Origin: a bacterium
GTDB taxonomy: Bacteria; Auribacterota; Auribacteria; Auribacterales; Auribacteraceae
Reading direction: 5' to 3'
Length of the DNA stretch: 64,000 bases
NCBI GenBank assembly: GCA_024233545.1
Contig: JACKPL010000003.1
Location: 186,001 to 250,000, forward strand
The notes below the pieces were generated by a model, which was not told where the DNA came from, searched no databases, and saw nothing but the letters and a program-made list of their open reading frames with translations. Positions 29,458 through 38,665 of this stretch are shown one piece after another (within the stretch, counting starts at the first letter, position 1; the number at the start of each line of letters is the position of its first letter). The position numbers and the translations under genes are program-made.

Positions 29458-30398
29458 GTGTCACCTGTCTTTTTTACAACGGCGCACCAGTTTATGGTAA
29501 GTTTCATTTCGATGATCTGTTCAAGCGGCAGATTATCAACCGGCAGGATTCGTTCGTCCAAAATTTCTAATCCGCACGACTCAGCCATATCCCGGATTTG
29601 TTCGACTGACTTGAAATGATACACGTGGTCGATTGATGGCGCGTTTACACAGGTTGAAATGAAACTGCGTCCTGATGGGCGTAAAAGGGAGCAAAGTTTT
29701 GTAAGCAGTTTATCGGGATAATTGACGTGTTCAAGAACTTCTCCCATGGTTATAAAATCGTATCCGTCAGGAAAATCGAGTTTCAGCATATCTTGGGTAA
29801 TGTAATCGATCGCGGTGCATTCCGGATTAAAAAACTGCAAAAGAGAACGTGTGATGCCGATCGATTCGGAACTGATATCGACAGCTGTAAACCGAGTATT
29901 CAGATTAAGCCGAGCGATTGCTTTTCGCAAATAAAGCCCATGCCCGGGGCCGATTTCCAAATACGTTTTGACTGTTGCCGCCCGGTCGGCAAGCGCTGTG
30001 TCGAACAGCAGATGCATTTCATAGTGGCTCGGCCAGAGGAATTGCGAAAGAGCAAGCCCTATCATATGCGAGCGCATTCGGACGGGATCATTGTATAATT
30101 CATCATAAACATCCGCCGCAAATTCCAGCGGGTATTTGCCTGTTTTCATAAAGTATTTTTGACATTTGAGCGCATCTGAACAGAGTTGCAAATATGCGTC
30201 GACGACATACGATAACGGTATTTTTACGAATTCGATATATGATAAATAATCACGTGAAAATTGTTCGGCGGCTGTAAAATATTTTTCGGTGCGAGAAGCC
30301 AGATATGTTTGAATCCTTTTTTTCTGCAACGGAGATTTTTCATATATTTCATTGAGAATACGATTGAAATAAGTGTCGGTATGTTCAAATGCTTTCAT
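29454..30398 (-). CDS. Class I SAM-dependent methyltransferase
   Basis: A 314-residue protein with a helical N-terminal region of about 130 residues, then a Rossmann methyltransferase domain. Seen: motif I YLEIGPGHGLYLRKAI (~146-161), an acidic strand end TAVDIS, motif IV FITMGEVLEHVNYPD (~212-226) and GRSFISTCVNAPSIDHVYHF. It overlaps both neighbours by 4 bases. The context suggests O-, N- or C-methylation of a sugar or of the ACP-bound acyl unit; the sequence does not tell which. Confidence 0.88.
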   Translation of the reverse strand: MKAFEHTDTYFNRILNEIYEKSPLQKKRIQTYLASRTEKYFTAAEQFSRDYLSYIEFVKIPLSYVVDAYLQLCSDALKCQKYFMKTGKYPLEFAADVYDELYNDPVRMRSHMIGLALSQFLWPSHYEMHLLFDTALADRAATVKTYLEIGPGHGLYLRKAIARLNLNTRFTAVDISSESIGITRSLLQFFNPECTAIDYITQDMLKLDFPDGYDFITMGEVLEHVNYPDKLLTKLCSLLRPSGRSFISTCVNAPSIDHVYHFKSVEQIRDMAESCGLEILDERILPVDNLPLEQIIEMKLTINWCAVVKKTGDT

Positions 30399-32299
30399 CG
30401 AGAATGGAGTCCTATGGTTTCGAGTGTATTTTGCGGTTGGATGCGTTTATACTTTTTGCAAATGTCTAACAGCGCATTATATGCGCGCAAGCCGCTTTTG
30501 CCGTCAAGTTCCGGCGCAATGTACGATGTATAGAATTCATCGTTTGAGCAAAACGGATCATCCGGAGACGAAAGAACATATTTTAAATCTTCGGCGAATT
30601 GTTCAAATGATTCTGAGTAATGAATTCTTTTCTTTAGTAATTTCAATGCATCCGGCTCAAGCGGGCATGTTTGTTGATCGTAGTACATGACAACCGGTTT
30701 TTTAGATGCAATCGTTTGCAGGAGAATGGTAGAAATAAAATCGAGCACATAGACATCAACAAGCGCATGCAATTCTTGTACAGATTGGTCGGCAATAATG
30801 ATGTTGGGAGCATTTAAACTGAGTACATATTCTCTGGTAATTTGACTGTATCGTTTAGGAAATGTTTTGATAAGAAATTGTACATTGGCAGTTTTTCTGA
30901 ATAACTCCAGCATTTCTTTTTGTAGCTCGAAATACAGATGGTCGGGATAAATATCACTGGGATTATGATGAACAGTGCCGTGAAAAGCAGTTGAAATATA
31001 TCCGACAGTTTTTTTAGTATGATCGAAGCGAGGTATACGCTCAATAAGGTGTGTTCTCGAATGAGAATACGATGCATGGCTTTCAATCATCGGAGAACCG
31101 ACAGGAATCACCGTGCTTCGCAGACAATACTTTTGCGCGTACTGTTTTACGCCGTCTCCGAAACCGAAAAAATAATCAGGCAAATGAAAATCCGTGCGGT
31201 TATGCGCTTGCCGAAAGATATAACCGAACGCACCGCCGTGTTGATAAACAACACTCGGTACACTGGATTGGCGCGCCCAGTTGAAAATAGTTTCAAAGCT
31301 ATGAATAAACGGTACGGTGAAACTCGAAACGACACAGTCAATGGGATGTTCAGCATGTAACTTTGAAACAGCGTCGTGAATCACATATGATTTTGGGAGA
31401 GAATCGGTTATAAAATAGTCTATGTGCGGTTTGAACGCAATCCATGTATCTAAACCGCCAATTGAAAAAAGAGACTTAAAAAAGGTATTTTTCTCGAGGG
31501 ATTCCCAGAGGATTTTCATCTCATTTTTTATAGCAATGTAATCGGGATTTTGGGTAATAATTTCATGGTTGTTAAAAAATATTTCCCATGTGGAATTGCC
31601 ATAAAGGTCGAGCACGAAAAGATTGCATTCCGGATTATTCCGGCAAATGTCTATGAGGTAGGGCAGATTGTATTTGAGGTCAAGAATAAGGATATTATAT
31701 TGCGCAGTCTTCTTAATATGCCATGGCACAATAGGGGTGAATACTTTTGGCGACACTCTGTTATAAACTATCTTAGGGGGAGGTGTGAGCATAACGGTAT
31801 TTTCATAGAATAGCGGAGTGATTTTGCATTTTGATGAGAAGAGCGGAAGCAGAATTGCATAAAGTGATTTTTCCCAATAGATAAATTCTTCGTTCTGTTC
31901 ATTGTTGCCGCCGATGTTTGGCATATACATTATTTCTTCCGGCTGTTCTTTGCTGATAATTGCAGAAAGTGTTCTGACGGCAACCGTTATGGTCGTATAT
32001 AAACGCTGAAAGTAGTAGATGTTCAATAAAGGATGCTCTGCAAAGAAGGGATGAGTAATATGGCGTAATACGGATGCGTGAAAGGTGTCGAACTGTTCAT
32101 TGCAGGCGGTGCCGATCCGGTTTATCTCGTCCAATCCGATATAGTTTTCAGGTGTCGAATACGGAATAGTGCGTTGGTCTAGCGCAAAAGCAATATGCGG
32201 TGTGACTGCAATAATCCTGCTTGATGCAAGCAAGTCATTTGATATGCAGTCAAGCTGTGACGGTTCGGTTAGGAAGAGTAGTTTTTTAGTAAGCGGCAT
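30395..32299 (-). CDS. GT-B-like surface carbohydrate biosynthesis protein
   Basis: A 634-residue protein without signal peptide. The C-terminal half has features of GT-B or CDP-glycerol glycerophosphotransferase-like folds: VVYQHGGAFGYIFRQ (~353-367), PDYFFGFGDGVKQYA, VIPVGSPMIESH, then LHALVDVYVLDFISTILLQT and KPVVMYYDQQ near the usual donor-binding end. The N-terminal half is mostly alpha/beta and unrecognised. It overlaps the next gene by 4 bases and follows the sugar methyltransferase by 24 bases. A glycosyl- or polyol-phosphate transferase is the best guess; the donor is unknown. Confidence 0.6.
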   Translation of the reverse strand: MPLTKKLLFLTEPSQLDCISNDLLASSRIIAVTPHIAFALDQRTIPYSTPENYIGLDEINRIGTACNEQFDTFHASVLRHITHPFFAEHPLLNIYYFQRLYTTITVAVRTLSAIISKEQPEEIMYMPNIGGNNEQNEEFIYWEKSLYAILLPLFSSKCKITPLFYENTVMLTPPPKIVYNRVSPKVFTPIVPWHIKKTAQYNILILDLKYNLPYLIDICRNNPECNLFVLDLYGNSTWEIFFNNHEIITQNPDYIAIKNEMKILWESLEKNTFFKSLFSIGGLDTWIAFKPHIDYFITDSLPKSYVIHDAVSKLHAEHPIDCVVSSFTVPFIHSFETIFNWARQSSVPSVVYQHGGAFGYIFRQAHNRTDFHLPDYFFGFGDGVKQYAQKYCLRSTVIPVGSPMIESHASYSHSRTHLIERIPRFDHTKKTVGYISTAFHGTVHHNPSDIYPDHLYFELQKEMLELFRKTANVQFLIKTFPKRYSQITREYVLSLNAPNIIIADQSVQELHALVDVYVLDFISTILLQTIASKKPVVMYYDQQTCPLEPDALKLLKKRIHYSESFEQFAEDLKYVLSSPDDPFCSNDEFYTSYIAPELDGKSGLRAYNALLDICKKYKRIQPQNTLETIGLHSR

Positions 32300-32323
32300 A
32301 GCCTGATATGGTATCCTTTGTTA

Positions 32324-33550
32324 TTAGTAAAAGCGTTTTGGCGTTGAATCTGATAAACGGTTAATGCGATTTGATACGAAATGAATCGGTTCTTGTTGTT
32401 TGGCAATGGTTTTGAGCTGTTTATTCTTAAGCAACAGGTGCGTGTATGGATGATGAATCCTGCTGAAGTTGTCGCAGGAAACAGTATCGAAATCGGAGAA
32501 CACCGAAAAATAGTCATCGAGGGTAAGCGGGTTAACGGCTCCGCCTCCGTTTGGAGATGTTTTTTTGTATGTGCCGTAAGTAAGTTCAAACAAATAGGCG
32601 TAATCAATGTTATTTTTGATCAACTCATAATAATTTTTCACAATATCGGGTTCCATTTCTTGGAACGAAGCCGTATTGATGAGAAGATCGAAATGAAAGT
32701 CGCCGATTGATTCAAGCGTCCATGCGGGCAAACAGAAAATACGGTATTTGTCCTGATCCATGGGGACGTTTTGACAGTATTGTTCGTAGCCGTAAACCCT
32801 TCCGGGAAAAACCGCTTCCAAATATTGTTGCGCAACGTATATTTGCGGCGGAATGTCAAAGTTAAAATAACGGATGTGCGGGAATGCTTTCAGATATACT
32901 TCTGTTGAGCCGCCGTATCCCGATCCGATTTCTAGTATTGTATTGATTTGAAAAAGGTCAATTTGTGACGCCACATATGCCATACGGTCGAAATACAGCA
33001 GAAACGGCAGAGTGTACGCATTGCCATGTATGGTAAACAGATCGTGCGGTGAACCGATACCGGAATCTTCGAGCCGGTGCAGAAGATGCAAGCCGGCTGT
33101 TTTGTCGAGCAGTTCCGAATACCGGTATTGGGCGTTTTTGAGATCGGTATAATCGGATAGGTAAATTCTTTCATTTTCAATAAAAGATTTGGTGTTGAAA
33201 AGCCTGCATGCAGGATGGAGTGCGCCCAGCCATTGCAAAATAGTTGTGTAACAGCGGTATAAAACTGCTAAGAGTGTCGATTTGAAAAAACCGTTATACC
33301 GTAATGCTTGTGTGTAACTTTGCGAAAATGGAGCAGTTCGGTATGTGCCTGCGCCGAAAGATGCAAGCCGGTGAGTACCATAAGAGCGAAAATGTTCCAA
33401 CCCGTTTTTTTCGAGGTATTCAACAATATCGCGTTCATAAAATTGCCAATAATTAGTCGGGCGAAATGTGTGCGGCGCTTTGTATAAATCGGACATAAGC
33501 CGTTGAAGGAGCGCCGGATTATTGCGAATGGGAGTTTTTTCTGCGGGCAT
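32324..33550 (-). CDS. Putative sugar O-methyltransferase
   Basis: This resembles the putative sugar O-methyltransferase family found in polysaccharide loci. Seen: NTILEIGSGYGGSTEVYLKA (~200-219) as SAM motif I, then YFNFDIPPQIYVAQQYL and FDLLINTASFQEMEPDIV as later motifs. I chose the ATG at 33550 (408 residues) because AAGGA lies 8-9 bases upstream and the protein starts MPAEKTP; longer starts at 33568, 33574 or 33709 lack a ribosome-binding site. It is the first gene of the six-gene - strand operon ending with the ACP. The 213-base gap to the divergent gene at 33764 must hold the promoters for both directions, but none is convincing by eye. Confidence 0.8.
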   Translation of the reverse strand: MPAEKTPIRNNPALLQRLMSDLYKAPHTFRPTNYWQFYERDIVEYLEKNGLEHFRSYGTHRLASFGAGTYRTAPFSQSYTQALRYNGFFKSTLLAVLYRCYTTILQWLGALHPACRLFNTKSFIENERIYLSDYTDLKNAQYRYSELLDKTAGLHLLHRLEDSGIGSPHDLFTIHGNAYTLPFLLYFDRMAYVASQIDLFQINTILEIGSGYGGSTEVYLKAFPHIRYFNFDIPPQIYVAQQYLEAVFPGRVYGYEQYCQNVPMDQDKYRIFCLPAWTLESIGDFHFDLLINTASFQEMEPDIVKNYYELIKNNIDYAYLFELTYGTYKKTSPNGGGAVNPLTLDDYFSVFSDFDTVSCDNFSRIHHPYTHLLLKNKQLKTIAKQQEPIHFVSNRINRLSDSTPKRFY

Positions 33551-33763
33551 TGTATTATTCCTTTTCATCTGCATGAAAATTAAACACTCTTCATAAAACG
33601 TGTATAATTTTATGGAGCGTGCTATTTCTTTGAAAGTCCTCAATTCAAAACAGCAATAATCATACCATTCGTTTCGGATGGAAATTCCTCGTAAAAAACC
33701 AGTAGTCATTTATCTCTATTTTGGTTTATACTCATTTAAACGTTTTTTAAGGCGAGGGAGATT

Positions 33764-34624
33764 ATGCAGGCTGATATAAAATCGCATATTCAGCATCTTA
33801 AAACGAACTATTTCTTTCGTTATAATGAGAAGGCGACAAAACATCTGACGGAATTAGTCAATTTTTCTGCCGCACGCATGTTTCGATTTGGCGAATCGTT
33901 GTTCTTTTTAGAAGCATATTCGACGAAAACTATCCTTGAAACAGACCTCCGTTACGTTCCCAAAAACAGATTTGATATTAGCGGGCAATTAGCGGGTTTC
34001 TTTACATTGCTTGTACCTTACAAGGATATGTTTATTATCGGTGATTATTCCGGTAAACAGCAGATTGCCGTTTCACAGAAGTTCAACCGTATCGATACCC
34101 TCGGAGCGATAGTTCCTGAATTATCCGGTAAAAGTATTGTGTATGCGGTTCCTGACAATAAAGGCGGCATTTATTTTGCCGAACGAGCAACCGGAATGCT
34201 CTACTACCTCGACAGCGGAGGATGTGTAACTGCGTATCAAGGCAGTTTTAGGATGCCCCATGCCATGGCATATATGAATGATACGTTATTTATATGCGAT
34301 ATAGTACAGACAACAACTTTTCGCAGAGGCAACAATATTATTGCGTTTAAAGACGGCGTATTCTCACCAACCGGTTTGACTGGCGAAAGCATAGTGCCAT
34401 GTCCGGCATTGAATGCATATTTTGTTTCTAATATGATATTAAGCTATTCATTAGCAAAATATGATGCTGGGTTGAACCTCATATTTCAGCGGCATTTTAC
34501 GTGCCATGACGCAGACAGTTTGAAAAATTTTGCGCCAACGTGTTTATGTTTAAATTCCCCCCATTTGCTTGCCCTCGACGGAACAACACTTTATATCAAA
34601 GCATTTGATATAATTGCGCAATAG
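33764..34624 (+). CDS. Unrecognised beta-propeller-like protein in the glycan cluster
   Basis: A 286-residue protein with no signal peptide, preceded by a strong ribosome-binding site (GAGGGAG) before the ATG at 33764. Repeated beta-strand patterns are visible (FGESLFFLEAY, YKDMFIIGDYSG, GGIYFAERATGMLYYLDSGG, NDTLFICDI, SPHLLALDGTTLYIKAF), as in NHL- or SMP30-like propellers. No catalytic motif is evident. It is the only + strand gene between 27070 and 36310, lodged between the - strand methyltransferase operon and the - strand spsF-like gene. Proteins of this shape occur in some polysaccharide loci, but I cannot assign a function. Confidence 0.7.
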   Translation: MQADIKSHIQHLKTNYFFRYNEKATKHLTELVNFSAARMFRFGESLFFLEAYSTKTILETDLRYVPKNRFDISGQLAGFFTLLVPYKDMFIIGDYSGKQQIAVSQKFNRIDTLGAIVPELSGKSIVYAVPDNKGGIYFAERATGMLYYLDSGGCVTAYQGSFRMPHAMAYMNDTLFICDIVQTTTFRRGNNIIAFKDGVFSPTGLTGESIVPCPALNAYFVSNMILSYSLAKYDAGLNLIFQRHFTCHDADSLKNFAPTCLCLNSPHLLALDGTTLYIKAFDIIAQ

Positions 34625-34662
34625 AAGCAAATTGTATCTGGATTTTGTGTTATTGCCGTCTG

Positions 34663-35418
34663 TTACCGTTTCATCAGAGCATCGTTTTTTATGGATTTTT
34701 CGTACCCTTGATTTCGAGTAATATGTTTGTTGTACGCGCATATTTCCGGATGCGATTCAACCACAGCAAGAATGTCTTCCATGGATGCTGTGAGCGGATC
34801 AATATAACGGGCAACTGCATTGACGGCTTGCAAATCGGCTTGTTCATCGACGGTTAACCTAATCTTTGATACATCGCGGCGGTATGCGAGATTCGTTTGT
34901 GAAAAAAGATGCGGGTTTTTCCAAAGGTATGGTGTAACATGTTCTCTTTCAGATAGAAGCATGGCTTCGTTCCACGCCTTTTCCAATGCGGCAAAACTGA
35001 AAATTTCAACATCAAACCCATTAGGGTAGGTGGGAGGGTGGAAGTTTGATGCATACGCAACATTCCCTGTCTTAAAAAGAGAAATAATCTGATCGATAAT
35101 ACGAGGGTCAATAAGAGGGCAGTCTCCGGTGACACGTATAATAATGGATGCCTGATGAAGAACTGCGCATTGATAATAGCGGTCAAGCACATCATTTTCA
35201 CTGCCGGCGAATGAAATGCTTCCCCGTTTTTCTGCTTCTTTAAGGAGCGGAACGTCTTTTGCCGTGCCGGTAGATGCAAGAATAACTTTGTCAACGAGCG
35301 CGGCTTGTTTCACCCGCTCTATGACGAGCGAGAGAAGAGTGTATTTACCGATGGGCATCATCATTTTGCCCGGCAATCGCGTCGATCCCATCCGCGCTTG
35401 AATAATTACGCATATCAT
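34663..35418 (-). CDS. spsF: SpsF-like cytidylyltransferase
   Basis: The family activates sugars or sugar acids with CTP (relatives: CMP-KDO and CMP-NeuAc synthetases; SpsF in spore-coat glycan loci). Seen in 251 residues: the nucleotide-binding start ICVIIQARMGSTRLPGKMM, VILASTG, SENDVLDRYYQCA and IIRVTGDCPLIDP. The last motif holds the metal-binding Asp in the usual place (~97-106). It converges with the + strand propeller-like gene 38 bases away. No nonulosonate synthase (NeuB-like) gene is in this window, so the sugar it activates is unknown. The start has no clear Shine-Dalgarno sequence. Confidence 0.85.
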   Translation of the reverse strand: MICVIIQARMGSTRLPGKMMMPIGKYTLLSLVIERVKQAALVDKVILASTGTAKDVPLLKEAEKRGSISFAGSENDVLDRYYQCAVLHQASIIIRVTGDCPLIDPRIIDQIISLFKTGNVAYASNFHPPTYPNGFDVEIFSFAALEKAWNEAMLLSEREHVTPYLWKNPHLFSQTNLAYRRDVSKIRLTVDEQADLQAVNAVARYIDPLTASMEDILAVVESHPEICAYNKHITRNQGYEKSIKNDALMKR

Positions 35419-35551
35419 AGGTTGAAAACGCCTTCACGCATAAAGTGGTTGTTAACTCGTGTTACTAAGGTATTGTAAGGAATAAGTAATTTTTTATCAA
35501 GAGATTGTCCTGAATAAATTTAACTGCGCAAAATGCTACAGAGTGTCCGAG

Positions 35552-36310
35552 TTAGCTCGGTTTTTTTTCATTGGAAAAGAGTGCAAACTGACAAATGCCG
35601 GTTTTCTGGAGCACATATTGCATCATTACCCATACGGTTCCCAATCCGTAACGGATGCACTGTTTGAAATCGATGGATGACGCTTCAGGAAAATAGCGCG
35701 CAGGGATAGGAACGTCGCCGATGCGGAAATTGCAGTAGATGATTTGCGCAAGGCACTGTGAGTCGAAAACAAACGAGTCTGCATTATTCTCAAATGCGAT
35801 TGTTTCCAGTACCGATCGATGGAACACCCTGAAACCGGAATGAAAATCGCCAAGGTTGTGGCCGAAAAGTAAGTTTTGGCAGAATGTCATCAGGCGGTTC
35901 GCAAAATACTTATACCGCGGCATTCCTGATTCCAGCGTTTCCTTGCGGGTTCGAATCCGTGAACCGATGATGGTATCGCAAATACCGGCGTTTATAAAAC
36001 CGGCACATAACGGGATAATTCTGGCGTCGTATTGATAATCAGGGTGAAGCATAACAATAATAGACGCTTTTGTCTGCAAAGCCAATTGATAACACGTTTT
36101 CTGATTGGCTCCGTATCCGCGGTTTTCGGTATGCGGTACAACGGTGATGCCTAATGACCGCGCAATGTCTATGGTTTCATCAGTACTGCAGTCGTCTACA
36201 AGGATAATTTCATCGACACACCCTGCAGGAATATCTCTGAATGTTTTTTCGATGGTTTTTGCCGCATTGTATGCCGGCATAATGACGGTGATGCTGTTTT
36301 TTTCTTCCAT
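35552..36310 (-). CDS. Family 2 glycosyltransferase (DPM1/polyprenyl-phosphate type)
   Basis: A 252-residue single GT-A domain without C-terminal membrane helices. Seen: VIMPAYNAAKTIEKT at the start, EIILVDDCSTDET (~33-45), NRGYGANQKTCYQLAL, a DxD-type site MLHPDYQYDARII (~88-100) and SGFRVFHRSVLE. This is the pattern of dolichyl- or undecaprenyl-phosphate sugar synthases and related GT2 enzymes. It presumably adds or activates a sugar for the cluster's glycan, on the cytoplasmic face of the membrane. It is separated from spsF by 133 bases that show no ORF. Confidence 0.87.
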   Translation of the reverse strand: MEEKNSITVIMPAYNAAKTIEKTFRDIPAGCVDEIILVDDCSTDETIDIARSLGITVVPHTENRGYGANQKTCYQLALQTKASIIVMLHPDYQYDARIIPLCAGFINAGICDTIIGSRIRTRKETLESGMPRYKYFANRLMTFCQNLLFGHNLGDFHSGFRVFHRSVLETIAFENNADSFVFDSQCLAQIIYCNFRIGDVPIPARYFPEASSIDFKQCIRYGLGTVWVMMQYVLQKTGICQFALFSNEKKPS

Positions 36311-36434
36311 AGAGTGTTTCTTTTAATCGGGCATAGAGGGAAACGTGTGTTTTGTTTACTCTTTAATTGTATGCAGATGTGTTAAGAAATCAACTGTCAT
36401 TTTCTGTTAAGAGAAAAAATGGTTCGATTTGTGC

Positions 36435-36444
36435 CGAACGTTCG
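36435..36444. promoter_or_regulatory. Perfect 10-bp palindrome upstream of the TonB receptor
   Basis: CGAACGTTCG is a perfect palindrome in the 268-base gap between the GT2 gene and the TonB receptor. A GTTCG half-site at 36422-36426 could pair with it. Further down, TATAAT at 36540-36545 is a -10 candidate for the receptor gene, with only a poor TGTGAA -35. An operator role is inferred only. Confidence 0.3.
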
Positions 36445-36578
36445 CTGTGGCATATTTTATGCTAAAATTGATTATTGGCGGAGACCGATTGAAATTACCT
36501 TTCCTGTCTACTCACTGTGAACTTAATAATCCAAGTATATATAATAAAAAATAAATATCAAACCATAAGGAGATAAAA

Positions 36579-38600
36579 ATGAATGTACAGAAATTAGTCA
36601 GTCTGTTCTTGGCATATTCCATGATGCTCATATCGTTTTATATGCCGATATGCGCGGTGTATCCGGAAGAGGATATTTTATCTTCGCTGGATGAGTTTAC
36701 TCTGGAAGAACTGCTCAATATGCCGGTAACTACTGCCGCAGGGCGCGAACAGAATTATATTGAGGTAACGAATGCAATGACTGTTATAACGCGCGAAGAT
36801 ATAGAACGGTCAGGAGCCCGGCAAATTCAGGAATTATTCTATCGTGTTCCCGGTATGCACATCCGGCGGTTGGATGGACATTTATTCGGCATGGATATAC
36901 GGCGTAACCCGACAGGAGAAGCTGTGGCAATCGATATGCTGGTATTGGTTGATGGCGTTGTTGTGTTCAATCCTATTATCAACGGAACAATATGGACGAG
37001 CCTTCCTGTGTCGATCGATGAAATTGAACGCATAGAAGTTATTCGCGGTGCAGGCGGTGTATTGTATTCGGCAAACGGAGTATTAGGCGTTGTGAACATC
37101 ATCACTAAGTCTGCTAAGGATTCAGGCAATTACGTTTCTTTCGAAGGCGGGAGCCAAACATATGGCGCCGCTTCAGGAGGTTTTGGCGTTCAGCCTTTTA
37201 AGGATGTCGATTTGTTTATTCGGTCATTCTATCAGTTTGACCGTGATAATGGATACCGCAAAAAAGGAACTTCAAGAAATTTTCATGATGACCTCAGGCG
37301 CCATGTATTCGGTTTCCGCGCCGATATGGATTTTTCACCCGACACAAAGCTAACCGCACTGTTCAAACGCAACGACCATGATATAACAAGCGGCGGAATA
37401 AGCGGGTTTAATACGCAACTGCGCCAGCATTACAGCGATACTCACGTTTCAACTTCGCTGTCGCACCGGCATAACGAGTATTATGATTTTACGGTTGATT
37501 CATGGTTTAAACATACCGAAGCCTCGTTTTTTGCAACAAACGATGTCATAATCGATTCATTAGATTTTAAAACACAACATAATCTCTCTTTTGATTTTCT
37601 AGGAAAAAATATTTTATCTGCCGGCACGGAACTTTTAATGAATTGGAGTGATAATGAACCCAATGTGACGGTTACTTCCAAAGATTCACAACGTATTGCA
37701 AGCGTATTTGTACAGGAAGAATATCGTCCTATTGAAAGCCTCATTTTTACTGCCGGGTTTAGAATGGACGACAATACCAATGTACAGCATCAGCGTGCGG
37801 CGTGGCAACCGCGTTTTTCCGCTATGTATTTACCCGACAAGAATCAAAGCATTCGGTTTGTAGTAAGCAGAATGATTCGTCAAACATCATTTGGTGAAAA
37901 AGATGTTTTTGCGGTTATTATTCCGCATCCGACTATTCCGAATGTTTCTTTGTTAACCTCTCGCGGCGATGAAGATATCAATCCTGAAACCTATTGGTCG
38001 TATGAAGTAGGGTATCGCGGTTTGCTTTTAGAAGACAAACTTAATGTGGATGCACTGGTATTTTTAACCGACATCAATGAGCTTGTGTCGTTATATTCGC
38101 CCAGTGAAACCTTGCCGACAACAGTTGACTTCACTAATAACGGCAGGCTGAAAATGTATGGATTTGAGACAGCTCTCGAATACGAATTGTACAACAATCT
38201 CTTCCTGCTTGCGGATTATTCATTTGTTAATTTTGACGTTGACGCCGATTTTGATTCTAATGGATTACAGCGAATCGACAAAAAAACATTTCAGCATATT
38301 ATCGGGTTTGGCGGGCGTTATACATGGGGAAATTTTAATTTCGATGCCTATGTTAAATATTTCAGCGAAACTGACCATATTGCTAATATAATTGTGTCAG
38401 GATCGGGCGACCGTTCACTTGAAGATTTCTTTACCTCAATGTTCCGCGTATCATATGAATTTAAAATACCCGGCCGGCAGGGAATGGACGGTGAAGTTGA
38501 AATCGTTGCCCGCGATGTGCATGGGAGCAGGCATATAGAAGATGTCCGCGATTATTTTGTCAGCCCGCAATTATGGGGAGGCGTGAAGATAAAGTTTTAA
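36579..38600 (+). CDS. TonB-dependent outer-membrane receptor
   Basis: A 673-residue receptor that would import an unknown ligand (siderophore, cobalamin, glycan and so on) across the outer membrane with TonB energy. Seen: signal peptide in the first ~27 residues; plug domain from ~40 with NAMTVITREDIERSGARQIQ, LVLVDGVVVFNP and IDEIERIEVIRGAGGVLYSA; then a beta-barrel of alternating strands ending in the aromatic KIKF, the usual outer-membrane insertion signal. It has a strong AAGGAG ribosome-binding site. It is followed by a YfiR-like protein and a phosphorelay on the same strand, so it may feed a signal, or simply share the transcript. No N-terminal signalling domain of the FecA type is seen. 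Confidence 0.93.
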   Translation: MNVQKLVSLFLAYSMMLISFYMPICAVYPEEDILSSLDEFTLEELLNMPVTTAAGREQNYIEVTNAMTVITREDIERSGARQIQELFYRVPGMHIRRLDGHLFGMDIRRNPTGEAVAIDMLVLVDGVVVFNPIINGTIWTSLPVSIDEIERIEVIRGAGGVLYSANGVLGVVNIITKSAKDSGNYVSFEGGSQTYGAASGGFGVQPFKDVDLFIRSFYQFDRDNGYRKKGTSRNFHDDLRRHVFGFRADMDFSPDTKLTALFKRNDHDITSGGISGFNTQLRQHYSDTHVSTSLSHRHNEYYDFTVDSWFKHTEASFFATNDVIIDSLDFKTQHNLSFDFLGKNILSAGTELLMNWSDNEPNVTVTSKDSQRIASVFVQEEYRPIESLIFTAGFRMDDNTNVQHQRAAWQPRFSAMYLPDKNQSIRFVVSRMIRQTSFGEKDVFAVIIPHPTIPNVSLLTSRGDEDINPETYWSYEVGYRGLLLEDKLNVDALVFLTDINELVSLYSPSETLPTTVDFTNNGRLKMYGFETALEYELYNNLFLLADYSFVNFDVDADFDSNGLQRIDKKTFQHIIGFGGRYTWGNFNFDAYVKYFSETDHIANIIVSGSGDRSLEDFFTSMFRVSYEFKIPGRQGMDGEVEIVARDVHGSRHIEDVRDYFVSPQLWGGVKIKF

Positions 38601-38665
38601 TTATTATATTTAACTATATAATTATCAATGTATTACAATAACTAGTGTATGAAGCGTTAGGCGGC

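Noticed and set aside
35547..35568. CCGAG-TTAG-CTCGG hairpin followed by eight T, terminator-like on +
   Set aside because: It lies across the stop codon of the - strand GT2 gene, and the T run is that gene's Lys codons. No + strand transcript is expected here and it lacks a T run on the - strand.
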